DNA of 64,000 nucleotides from JACCTH01 sp035253825. Its GTDB lineage: Bacteria; Actinomycetota; Acidimicrobiia; Spongiisociales; ZC4RG35. Below the pieces are notes generated by a model. That model saw only the letters and a list, made by a program, of their open reading frames with translations, ran no database searches and was not told the DNA's origin. Shown here one piece after another: positions 42,741 to 50,579 of the stretch; the first letter of the stretch is position 1, and each line of letters opens with the position of its first letter. The position numbers and the translations under genes were made by a program. The stretch covers positions 1 through 64,000 of the forward strand of contig DATFBM010000008.1 of NCBI GenBank assembly GCA_035253825.1. Direction: 5' to 3'.

Positions 42741-43616
42741 TTAGTCGGGGGGCGGCCAATAGCGACCGCGACGAAACTCGCCGGCTCGAACCTCAATTTC
42801 CCAGGTCGATCCCTTCTTGCATTCGAAAGCCGACTTCAAGGTCATTCCGTGGCGTGTCATCCAATCGAGAAGTGCGGGGATTACGTCGCCGTGTGAGCAG
42901 AGGATGGAGCTGGTGCCCGCCAATTCCTTGCACAAATCGCGGGCTCCCTTGAACCCCTCGCCCTCGGCGAGCTCGTCCCGTTCCTCGATCTCGATGCCGA
43001 GCTTGTCTGCCAAAGGCTCGACAGTCTGACGGCACCTCACGTAGGGGCTGGTCAGTATGCGGTCGATGGGATGAACGGCCAACGTCCTCGCTAGGCCAAG
43101 TGCTTGCTTTTCACCGCGGCTGCTGAGGGGGCGGAGGCGGTCGTCTTTCTTCCAGTCGGAGCGACTACCGGCAGCGGCGTGACGGACCAAGAAGAGCGTC
43201 CCGGTGGACAGCTGAGCTTCCGAATCAGCGCCGGAGAGGATCTCTTTTTCCTTGCCGTAGGTGAGCTTGCCTAAAGCCTCAGCGATTCCCAGCCACTGGA
43301 GATCGTCAACTTCGTCGTTAGGTTGGAAGTCGGTCGTTCGCAATGCCCGCATCGCGAACCAATGGACGAGCTTTTCTCCTGCTTGGACGGGGTATCGACT
43401 GACTCCTATAGAACCGATCAGCCGAGCCTCGACTCCGGTCTCTTCCCTCACCTCCCGTAAAGCCGTCTGGGCGGGTGTTTCACCCGGGTCCGATTTCCCC
43501 TTGGGCAGCGTCCAATCGTCATAACGCTGGCGATGAATCACCAAGACCTCCGGCCCGGTCGCGCTCGGGCGCAGGACCACGCCTCCGGCAGCTATGACCA
43601 GGTCAGGCTCGGACAT
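42741..43616 (-). CDS. MutT1-like protein: Nudix hydrolase plus histidine phosphatase domain
   Basis: The 291-residue two-domain protein matches mycobacterial MutT1, which removes 8-oxo-dGTP and diadenosine polyphosphates. The Nudix domain (about 5-140) has the box GKSDPGETPAQTALREVREETG with all key acidic residues. The C-terminal phosphoglycerate-mutase-like domain (about 145-280) has the catalytic LVRHAAAG and a second His in CSHGDVI. ATG 43616 follows directly from the short gap beside a small zinc protein. The architecture is mainly actinobacterial. Confidence 0.9.
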   Translation of the reverse strand: MSEPDLVIAAGGVVLRPSATGPEVLVIHRQRYDDWTLPKGKSDPGETPAQTALREVREETGVEARLIGSIGVSRYPVQAGEKLVHWFAMRALRTTDFQPNDEVDDLQWLGIAEALGKLTYGKEKEILSGADSEAQLSTGTLFLVRHAAAGSRSDWKKDDRLRPLSSRGEKQALGLARTLAVHPIDRILTSPYVRCRQTVEPLADKLGIEIEERDELAEGEGFKGARDLCKELAGTSSILCSHGDVIPALLDWMTRHGMTLKSAFECKKGSTWEIEVRAGEFRRGRYWPPPD

Positions 43617-43640
43617 CGAGGCCCCCAGCGTACGTATTCG

Positions 43641-43862
43641 TCAACGAACCGGATTATTGATGCTGGGACGATCAAGGCCGAAACCACCCTTGCGTGAGGC
43701 GGTGACCGCGGTGAGGTCCACGCTCAGTGCTCCGCAGAAGCGGCAAACGCGCCTGATGATGCCTCCACCCGCTTCGTTCCCCGGACCGAAGCGATGGCGC
43801 CCCTCGCGACAGGCCGCCAGCCCTCGCCGCCGCGAGGCGGTGTGCCGTGGAACACGTGGCAT
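43641..43862 (-). CDS. Small zinc-ribbon-like protein
   Basis: A 73-residue frame. Its central part, CREGRHRFGPGNEAGG with RVCRFCGALSVDL, has a Cys...His...Cys-x-x-Cys spacing like a small zinc ribbon and ends with a conserved-looking AVTASRKGG. I do not know a named family. It lies between the MutT1-like gene and the dehydrogenase E1 gene on the same strand and could be co-transcribed. A shorter start within the arginine-rich N terminus is possible. Confidence 0.5.
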   Translation of the reverse strand: MPRVPRHTASRRRGLAACREGRHRFGPGNEAGGGIIRRVCRFCGALSVDLTAVTASRKGGFGLDRPSINNPVR

Positions 43863-43905
43863 GGCTAGAGATTAAACGGGGGGAAAGCGGGAAAACCAGA
43901 CTTAT

Positions 43906-45999
43906 CTACGAATCGAGGGCTTGGTCGATAGCGGTTGTGATCCGACGCTCATTGACTAGTGCATGTTTCTCGATGGCGAACTGTGGCCATGGGGCGTCAA
44001 AACCCGTCACTCGCGAGATGGCCCCGCGAAGTGAGTAGAGACATTTCTCAGCGACGGTGGCAACCACTTCTGCTCCCACCCCGGCTGAACCCTGTGGTTC
44101 CTGGACCACGAGCAATCTCCCGGTTTTCTCCACCGAGGCGATCACCGTTTCTCGATCCCAGGGAAAGAGGGTCCTGAGGTCGATCACCTCCACCGGACGC
44201 GAGGCGGCCGCTTTCAGGGCCGGAGGCACCATGCCTCCGTAGGTAACAAGGGTGAGTTCCGAACCCTCCTGGCGGACCCGAGCTCTCCCGATCGGCACCT
44301 CGTACCACTCAGTGGGCACGAGTTCACGACCCGCTCGATAGAGCACCTTGGGCTCAAGGAAGATGACCGGATCGGGCGAGACGAGAGCGGAGGCGAGAAG
44401 GCCTTTGGCATCCCAGGGAGTGGAGGGACAGATCACCACTAGCCCGGGAGCATGAACGAAGTACGCCTCGGGGGAGTCGCAATGGTGTTCGTGGGCGGCG
44501 ATCCCTGCCCCATTGGGGAATCTGACCACGACCGGCACGGACACGTTCCCTCTGGTGCGAAAGCGAAACCGCCCGAGATGAGACACGATCTGATCGAAGG
44601 CGGGGTAGACGAAGCCATCGAACTGGATCTCGGCGACCGGGCGGGCGCCAGCCATCGCCATTCCCACTGCGCAGCCCACGATCCCGGACTCGTTGAGAGG
44701 GGTGTCGATCACTCGCTCCTCTCCAAAGCGATCTTGCAGATTCTCCGTAATCCGGAAGACCCCGCCGGACACACCGACATCCTCGCCGAGGACGATCGTC
44801 TCCGGGTTCGCCTCCATGCCCTGCAGGAGTGCGGCATTGATGGCGTCTGCCATCGTCATCGATTCGGTTGGTCCGGTGGGCGCTGGATCATGTCCAACCT
44901 CCCACAACTCTCCGGGGTGGAAAGCGGTTGCAGTTTCGCCGTGTGCTGCTTGCGTTGCATGTAGTTGTTCCACCAGCAGAGGTGGAATGCGCTGATAGGC
45001 ATGTCGGATGGTGTCGTCGCGGTTTGGCAGCGGACGCGCCTCGATGTCGGTGATGGCCGCTTCAACGTGGTCGGCCACCTCCATCGCCACCTTTTCTCCG
45101 ACTTGAGAGTCCCAGAGACCGCGATCCTCGAGGAAGTGCCGGAAGCGTTCTATCGGGTCAAGTTGGCGCCATTGCCCCTCTTCCTCGGCGGAGCGGTAGC
45201 GGCGGGCGTCGTCGGCGGTGGCGTGGGCGCCGAAGCGATAGGTCATGGCCTCGATGAGCGTCGGCCCCTCTCCCCGCCGGGCACGCTCGACGGCTTCGCG
45301 AGTTACCTGATAGGTGGCGAGGACGTCCATGCCGTCAACCCGTATGCCCGGAAAGCCATATGCCTCGGCCTTCTGAGCAATGGTGGCGGAGGCCGTTTGC
45401 TTTTCATAAGGCACGGAGATGGCGTACAAATTGTTGGCGCAGATAAAGACTGTGGGTGTCTTCCAGACCCCGGCAAAATTCATGCCCGAGTGGAAGTCGA
45501 CCTCGGATGTGGCACCGTCTCCGAAATAAGTAACCGAGACGTCATCCTCACCACGCAGCTTTGAAACGTAGGAGTATCCGACCGCGTGTGGAAGCTGGCT
45601 GGCGATGGGAACAGTTGTGATCCCCATCCGGTACTTGAGCACGTCCCAGTCGCGATTTGGTAGTCCCCGCCAGTAGGACATGACCACATCAATCGGCAGG
45701 CCGCGAGCGAGTTGCACTCCGTGCTCTCGATAGGACGGGAAGACAAAGTCGTTGGGGGCAAGGGCGAGAGCCGAGCCCACCTGTACCGCCTCTTGCCCTT
45801 CGAGCATCGGATAGGTACCGATCCGGCCCTGACGCTGAAGAGCCAGCATGCGGCGGTCGAACTCGCGGGACAGGACCATAAGCCGGTACATCTCGGTCAG
45901 CAGAGATTCGGGAAACGCGAGATCGGTTTCCTTGGGCTTGCCATCGGTCGCTAGCAGCTGAAAGGTCTGGTAGTCCGCCAAGCAAGCCGAGTCTGGCAT
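43906..45999 (-). CDS. 2-oxoacid dehydrogenase E1, alpha and beta subunits fused
   Basis: The thiamin-dependent decarboxylase component of a pyruvate or branched-chain 2-oxoacid dehydrogenase. From ATG 45999 it has 697 residues. The alpha half (about 30-360) has the ThDP motif GDGATSEVDFHSGMNFAG...ANN. The beta half (about 375-697) has EDVGVSGGVFR and FDGFVYPAFDQI. The longer frame back to 46269 overlaps hisC and lacks homology, so the internal ATG is chosen. No E2 or E3 is adjacent. Specificity cannot be set by eye. Confidence 0.88.
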   Translation of the reverse strand: MPDSACLADYQTFQLLATDGKPKETDLAFPESLLTEMYRLMVLSREFDRRMLALQRQGRIGTYPMLEGQEAVQVGSALALAPNDFVFPSYREHGVQLARGLPIDVVMSYWRGLPNRDWDVLKYRMGITTVPIASQLPHAVGYSYVSKLRGEDDVSVTYFGDGATSEVDFHSGMNFAGVWKTPTVFICANNLYAISVPYEKQTASATIAQKAEAYGFPGIRVDGMDVLATYQVTREAVERARRGEGPTLIEAMTYRFGAHATADDARRYRSAEEEGQWRQLDPIERFRHFLEDRGLWDSQVGEKVAMEVADHVEAAITDIEARPLPNRDDTIRHAYQRIPPLLVEQLHATQAAHGETATAFHPGELWEVGHDPAPTGPTESMTMADAINAALLQGMEANPETIVLGEDVGVSGGVFRITENLQDRFGEERVIDTPLNESGIVGCAVGMAMAGARPVAEIQFDGFVYPAFDQIVSHLGRFRFRTRGNVSVPVVVRFPNGAGIAAHEHHCDSPEAYFVHAPGLVVICPSTPWDAKGLLASALVSPDPVIFLEPKVLYRAGRELVPTEWYEVPIGRARVRQEGSELTLVTYGGMVPPALKAAASRPVEVIDLRTLFPWDRETVIASVEKTGRLLVVQEPQGSAGVGAEVVATVAEKCLYSLRGAISRVTGFDAPWPQFAIEKHALVNERRITTAIDQALDS

Positions 46000-46035
46000 G
46001 TTTTCTGGCTTTTTGAGCCGGGCTAGCCTCGAAAT

Positions 46036-47115
46036 GTGCCTTCGCTCCGAGCCGGTGTCGACCGACTCCCGCCATACGTGGCCGGCCGCCCCATCGAAGA
46101 AGTTGCAGAAGAGTTCGGCTTTGACCCCAGTTCCGTCGTCAAGCTGGCTTCGAACGAGAGCCCGCTCCCTCCCTTTCCCGAAGTAGTCGAAGCCATCGCC
46201 GCCCACGCCGGCACGCTTAATCGCTATCCCGATAACGGCTGGCACGACGTGGCAAGGGCGGTGGGCCATTGGCTTGACGTCGATGAGAGGAACCTCATGT
46301 TTGCCGGCGGGAGCTCCGAACTCCTTCGGGTTTTCGCCCTCGCCGTGGGAGGGGCGGGGACGAGCGCGGTGTACGCCTGGCCGTCCTTCATCATCTATCG
46401 CCTGGCCTCGGTGCTGGCGGGGAGCGAAACGATCGAGGTGCCCCTATCTGTAGATCACAAGCTCGACCCTGAGGGGCTGCTGGAGGCGATCAGATCTGAC
46501 TCCACCATCCTCTACCTCTGTAACCCGAACAATCCGACCGGCTCGTACCTCGGTTCCGATCAGATCAAGAAAGTTATTGACCGGGTTGAGGATTCCGTAC
46601 TGGTGGTCATCGATGAGGCCTATTTCGACTTCGTGACCGCCCCTGATTTCGCCAGCGCCATCCCCGAAGCCCTCGCCCGGCCCAATGTGGTGGTGACGCG
46701 AACGTTTTCGAAGGTCTTCGGCCTGGCCGGCCTGCGAATCGGATATGCAATCGGCCAGGAGGCGACCCTGCTCGAACTGCGGAGAGCACAGGCTCCCTTC
46801 ACCGTCAGCACTCTTGGCATGGCCGCCGCCATCGAGGCCGTTCGCCATCCCAACCGGATCCGGGAGCGGGTGGAGGCCAATGAAACCGGGCGTGATCTGT
46901 TGGCGAGCGAGTTGAGCAAGCTCCAGATCGAGTACGTGCCATCACAAACCAATTTCATGTATTTCCGTCCCAATCCAGGTGCCAATCTCGAGGAGGATTT
47001 TCTGCGGCGGGGAGTAATCGTGCGACCCTTCGGCGAGGACTGGCTTCGGGTCACGATCGGAACCTCCGACGAGATGAGTCGTTTCCTCTCAGAACTCGAT
47101 TCCATTCTTGCGTAA
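46036..47115 (+). CDS. hisC: Histidinol-phosphate aminotransferase (or related class I/II aminotransferase)
   Basis: The PLP enzyme of histidine biosynthesis; some relatives act on phenylalanine. The 359 residues include KLASNESPLPPFPEV, NRYPDNGWHDV, LCNPNNPTGSYLG, VIDEAYFDF and the Schiff-base lysine in TRTFSKVFGLAGLRIGY. GTG 46036 begins 36 bp from the divergent E1 gene. The last codons and the TAA stop (GCGTAA) belong to palindromic element E. It stands alone, outside a his operon. Confidence 0.88.
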   Translation: MPSLRAGVDRLPPYVAGRPIEEVAEEFGFDPSSVVKLASNESPLPPFPEVVEAIAAHAGTLNRYPDNGWHDVARAVGHWLDVDERNLMFAGGSSELLRVFALAVGGAGTSAVYAWPSFIIYRLASVLAGSETIEVPLSVDHKLDPEGLLEAIRSDSTILYLCNPNNPTGSYLGSDQIKKVIDRVEDSVLVVIDEAYFDFVTAPDFASAIPEALARPNVVVTRTFSKVFGLAGLRIGYAIGQEATLLELRRAQAPFTVSTLGMAAAIEAVRHPNRIRERVEANETGRDLLASELSKLQIEYVPSQTNFMYFRPNPGANLEEDFLRRGVIVRPFGEDWLRVTIGTSDEMSRFLSELDSILA

Positions 47116-47155
47116 ATTTGGCCGCATAAACCCGACCGTTTTACGCAAGAATGGA
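47101..47155. repeat. TTCTTGCGTA palindromic element, copy E (3' end of hisC)
   Basis: TCCATTCTTGCGTAAA (47101-47116) and its perfect reverse complement (47140-47155) form a 16-bp stem. The 23-nt loop includes GGCCGCAT as in copy F. It supplies the end of hisC, including the stop codon, and lies 7 bp before the next gene. Confidence 0.88.
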
Positions 47156-47161
47156 GAACCC

Positions 47162-47569
47162 ATGCCGAGCCTCGAAGAGTTCTGCACCATCACTGGAACC
47201 CTTGCCCCGCGGATGGTCGGTAACACTCCGCAAGGAACGCGGATCGATTTCGGTTTTGAAGGAGTCGCGACGTCACCTCATTGGGAAGGCGAGCGTCCGG
47301 TGAAGGGGGTCGACTATGCCACGGTACGCGGCGATCAGAACATGGACCTCGACATCCGGGCCACCATCGGAGAGAAACGAGAAACCGTCTCCTACCGGGG
47401 GTCGGGCGTGTCGATCGTTCTCAGCCCAACAGAGGCGCGCCCTCAAGAACTTTTGACCTTTGCCACCGGCAACGCCGACCTGGCCTGGCTCAACACCGCG
47501 GTGGGTGTCGGGATCGGCGGTGGCAAGGACGGCAAAATCGAGCTCACGATCTACATCGTCAAGGACTGA
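47162..47569 (+). CDS. DUF3237 family protein
   Basis: A 135-residue protein of the DUF3237 family (small beta-barrel, function unknown): GTRIDFGFEGVA near the N terminus and the family end LAWLNTAVGVGIGGGKDG with IELTIYIVKD. ATG 47162 is preceded by GGAGAACCC, whereas the frame also runs back through the repeat to 47108. Its last base overlaps the ATG of the membrane protein that follows (TGATG), so the two are probably co-expressed. Confidence 0.82.
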   Translation: MPSLEEFCTITGTLAPRMVGNTPQGTRIDFGFEGVATSPHWEGERPVKGVDYATVRGDQNMDLDIRATIGEKRETVSYRGSGVSIVLSPTEARPQELLTFATGNADLAWLNTAVGVGIGGGKDGKIELTIYIVKD

Positions 47570-48153
47570 TGGTCGACACAATCGGCTTGCTGGCTGGCAC
47601 CGGGTGGGCAGCCGGGCTCAATCTCTATCTGGCGACATTTCTCCTAGGTCTTGCCGGTCGCCTCGACTGGCTTGACGTCCCCTCGGTTTTGCAACGCACC
47701 GACGTGATGATTGTGGCTGGAGTTTTGTATGGAATCGAGTTTCTGGCCGACAAGGTTCCCTTTATCGACAACGTGTGGGATGCCATCCACACCATCGTGA
47801 GACCACTCGGTGCCGGCGCACTCGGTTATGTGATCGCCGGCGATTCCCCCTCGATCGGAGCCGCCATTGGCGCCCTGCTTACCGGAGCGCTAGCGCTCTC
47901 GGCACATTCCACCAAGGCCACGACCAGGGCGGCTGTGAACACTTCGCCCGAGCCGTTCTCCAACATCACCCTTTCGCTCTTCGAGGACGGTCTTGTCGCC
48001 GGGCTTCTCGCCCTGGCCATCGCCAATCCGGTGGTGACGTTGGTGGTGGTGGTTATCTTTACGATCCTCGGGATCTGGCTGGTGGTGAAGTTTTTCGGCG
48101 CCATCAAACGGATTCGCGCCCGCAGGGCTAGCGCCCCGTCCGCTCCGGGCTAG
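47569..48153 (+). CDS. DUF4126 family membrane protein
   Basis: A 194-residue membrane protein with about five hydrophobic segments. GTGWAAGLNLYLATFLLGLAG near the N terminus and EFLADKVPFIDNVWD are typical of DUF4126. The glycine-rich middle (AIGALLTGALALSAHS) also fits. Function unknown; a metal or small-molecule channel is sometimes suggested for relatives. The start overlaps the upstream DUF3237 stop. The 3' end overlaps the convergent enoyl-CoA hydratase by 26 bp. Confidence 0.82.
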   Translation: MVDTIGLLAGTGWAAGLNLYLATFLLGLAGRLDWLDVPSVLQRTDVMIVAGVLYGIEFLADKVPFIDNVWDAIHTIVRPLGAGALGYVIAGDSPSIGAAIGALLTGALALSAHSTKATTRAAVNTSPEPFSNITLSLFEDGLVAGLLALAIANPVVTLVVVVIFTILGIWLVVKFFGAIKRIRARRASAPSAPG

Positions 48154-48919
48154 ATCCGAACTTCGCAGGCCTCTTCTCGATGAAGGCTCGCATGCCCTCG
48201 ATATGATCTGGGGTCACACCTAAAGCGCCTTGCACGCTTCGCTCCTCTTCGAGGGCATCGAGGAAACCAAGCGAAGCTGCCCCGTAGAGGATCTTCCGGT
48301 TCTCGACATAGGCGGCCGTTGGTCCCTGGGCCAAAGTGCTTGCTTGGGTGGTGGCTTCGGCGAGCAGGTCCTCGGCAGAAATGCTTCGGGCGAGGCCGAG
48401 ACCGGCGGCTTCGGCGGCGCTCATTCGCCGGTTGGTGCAGGTGAACTCGATGGCTCGGGCCAGGCCGAGATGATGGACCAGGAGCCAGGTCGATCCGGTA
48501 TCGGGAATGAGGCCGAGGCCGATGAAGGCCGAAAGAAAATACGCCTCAGCCGACATGATCCGGAGGTCGCATCCCAAAGCGAGAGCCATTCCCGCCCCAG
48601 CCGCCACTCCGTTGACCGCGGCCACCGTTGGAATCCTTGCCTCATGGAGGGCGATTGCGATCGGGTTGAAGCGCTCTGCCAGGACCCGATCGAGATCGGG
48701 TCCACCCGATTCGTACTCGCTCATCAGATCCGAGAGGTCGGCGCCGGCGCAGAAGGCCTTTCCCGAGCCGGTGAGAACGGCGGCTCGTGCCTCGTCGCCG
48801 GCCCGGTCGAGGGCCGAAACGAGGCCGGTGGCGAGTTCGGCCGAGACCGAGTTGAAGCGGTCGGGCCGGGAGAGGGTGATCACCGCCACATCCCCTTCGA
48901 CCTGATAGTGCACGGCCAT
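48128..48919 (-). CDS. Enoyl-CoA hydratase/isomerase family protein
   Basis: A crotonase-fold protein of 263 residues from ATG 48919. LTGSGKAFCAGADLSDL supplies the first oxyanion-hole backbone. AAVNGVAAGAGMALALGCD supplies the second, and the catalytic Glu position is in GLGLIPDTGSTWLL. It is close to PaaG/PaaF-like hydratase-isomerases of fatty acid or aromatic acid breakdown. The much longer frame upstream to 49339 is antisense to hutH and is discarded. Confidence 0.88.
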   Translation of the reverse strand: MAVHYQVEGDVAVITLSRPDRFNSVSAELATGLVSALDRAGDEARAAVLTGSGKAFCAGADLSDLMSEYESGGPDLDRVLAERFNPIAIALHEARIPTVAAVNGVAAGAGMALALGCDLRIMSAEAYFLSAFIGLGLIPDTGSTWLLVHHLGLARAIEFTCTNRRMSAAEAAGLGLARSISAEDLLAEATTQASTLAQGPTAAYVENRKILYGAASLGFLDALEEERSVQGALGVTPDHIEGMRAFIEKRPAKFGSSPERTGR

Positions 48920-48971
48920 CTCGGGAGGGTAACCCGCGTTCTCCGGGCTGGCCGATAGGCAGAGCCGTTGT

Positions 48972-48988
48972 GCGAACCCTCGGTTCGC
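48972..48988. repeat. GCGAACCC half-element, copy I (between enoyl-CoA hydratase and hutH)
   Basis: GCGAACCCTCGGTTCGC matches the palindrome of the elements at 36896 and 62569 except at the centre. It is 12 bp before the hutH start, within the 81-bp divergent promoter interval. It may be a partial repeat, or an operator that happens to look alike. Confidence 0.55.
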
Positions 48989-49000
48989 TATACCGGGGCC

Positions 49001-50533
49001 ATGCAACGGCAGGTAGTCGTTTCGGGGGACCCGTTGACGGTCGAGGAGGTCGTGGCGGTGGCGCGGCGGCAGGCCTCCGTGGTCCTCGGCAGCGGCGTGG
49101 CCGCCCGCATGGAACCCGCCCGGCGAGTGGTCGAGAAGGCGTTGGATTCCGACGCCGTCGTCTACGGGGTTACGACCGGCTTCGGCGCTCTTGCCTCGAC
49201 CAGAGTGGACCGGGAGGAAGCAGCCGACCTCCAGGTCAATCTCCTCCGCAGCCACGCCGCCGGGGTCGGGGACCCTCTGCCGGACGAGATCGTCCGGGCA
49301 ATGCTGCTCCTCAGAGCGCGAACCCTGAGCCAGGGCCACTCTGGCGTACGGGCAGTCGTGGTCGAACGGCTCCTGGATCTGCTGGCGGCTGACCTCCTCC
49401 CGCTTGTTCCCTGTCTCGGGTCGGTCGGAGCGTCAGGAGATCTGGCGCCCTTTGCCCATCTCGCTCTGCCGTTGATCGGCGAAGGCCTCCTGCGATCCCA
49501 AGGGCACGTGGTCGAGGCGGGCGAGGGACTACGCGCCGGAGGGCTGGAGCCGCTTCGGCTCGAGGCCAAGGAAGGACTCTCCCTTCTCAACGGCACCGAG
49601 GGGATGTTGGCAATGGCCTGTCTCGGGATCGACCGGGCGGCCCGACTGGCCCGGGCTGCCGACGCCGCTTGCGCGATGTCGGTCGAAGCCCTGCTTGGCT
49701 CTGCGCGTCCCTTCCGTGCTGATATTCACCGGTTGCGACCACATCCGGGCCAGGTTGACTCGGCCCGTCGCATCGGGAGCCTGCTCGAAGGCTCCGAGCT
49801 CGGCGCCAGCCATGCCGACGATTTTGTCCACGCCGTGCAGGACGCTTATTCGCTTCGCTGTGCACCCCAGGTCCATGGGGCGGTGATCGACACCATCGAG
49901 CACGCTCGCCGTGTCGCCTCGATCGAACTGGGGGCGGTGGTCGACAACCCGATCGTCTTTCCCGAGACGGCCGAGGTCGTCTCGGGAGGCAACTTTCACG
50001 GAGCGCCCTTGGCTTTCATCCTCGACTTTGTAGGCATTGGCGTCACCGAATTGGGATCTATCTCAGAGCGACGGATCGATCGCATGCTCGATCCCCAGCA
50101 CTCCTCAGGCTTGCCCCCCTTCCTTTCGCCCTCGGCGGGTCTCCACTCCGGATACATGCTGGCGCAGTACACGGCGGCGGCATTGGTTGCCGAAAGCCGC
50201 GTGCTCTCCCATCCCGCGTCGATCGACTCAATACCGACGTCGGGATCGCAGGAGGATCACGTCTCGATGGGCTGGGGGGCGGGGCGCAAGCTTTTGGCGA
50301 TACTCGACAACATTGCTCGTGTGATCGCCGCCGAGCTGGTAGTGGCAGCTCAGGGCATCGAATTCCGCCAGCCGCTCCGTCCCGCACCCGGAGTGAGGGC
50401 GATCTGGCAGGGAATTCGAGAGCTCGTGCCCGTGCTTACGGCCGATCGGCCCATCGGCAGCGAGATCGAGAAAGTGGCTGATTTCGTCGAGAGGGGGCGA
50501 CTGGACGAGATCGGCGGCTGGAAAAACCTGTAG
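49001..50533 (+). CDS. hutH: Histidine ammonia-lyase
   Basis: The first step of histidine degradation, giving trans-urocanate and ammonia. The 510-residue protein has the Ala-Ser-Gly triad (144-146, GSVGASGDLAP) that forms the MIO cofactor. The conserved tyrosine in VVYGVTTGFGALAS, the FHGAPLAFILDFV region and the QEDHVSMGW signature are present. ATG 49001 follows a palindrome (48972-48988). hutU and hutI follow on the same strand, separated by two non-Hut genes. Confidence 0.96.
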   Translation: MQRQVVVSGDPLTVEEVVAVARRQASVVLGSGVAARMEPARRVVEKALDSDAVVYGVTTGFGALASTRVDREEAADLQVNLLRSHAAGVGDPLPDEIVRAMLLLRARTLSQGHSGVRAVVVERLLDLLAADLLPLVPCLGSVGASGDLAPFAHLALPLIGEGLLRSQGHVVEAGEGLRAGGLEPLRLEAKEGLSLLNGTEGMLAMACLGIDRAARLARAADAACAMSVEALLGSARPFRADIHRLRPHPGQVDSARRIGSLLEGSELGASHADDFVHAVQDAYSLRCAPQVHGAVIDTIEHARRVASIELGAVVDNPIVFPETAEVVSGGNFHGAPLAFILDFVGIGVTELGSISERRIDRMLDPQHSSGLPPFLSPSAGLHSGYMLAQYTAAALVAESRVLSHPASIDSIPTSGSQEDHVSMGWGAGRKLLAILDNIARVIAAELVVAAQGIEFRQPLRPAPGVRAIWQGIRELVPVLTADRPIGSEIEKVADFVERGRLDEIGGWKNL

Positions 50534-50579
50534 GGAAGACGGCGATTCTCCGATATGAGTGTCGGAGGAATTCAGTTTC

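Noticed and set aside
43906..46269. Extended start (787 residues) for the fused E1 protein
   Set aside because: The first 90 codons overlap hisC in antisense and do not resemble E1; ATG 45999 gives the normal start.
48128..49339. Extended start (403 residues) for the enoyl-CoA hydratase
   Set aside because: The extra 140 codons are antisense to hutH and lack crotonase features.
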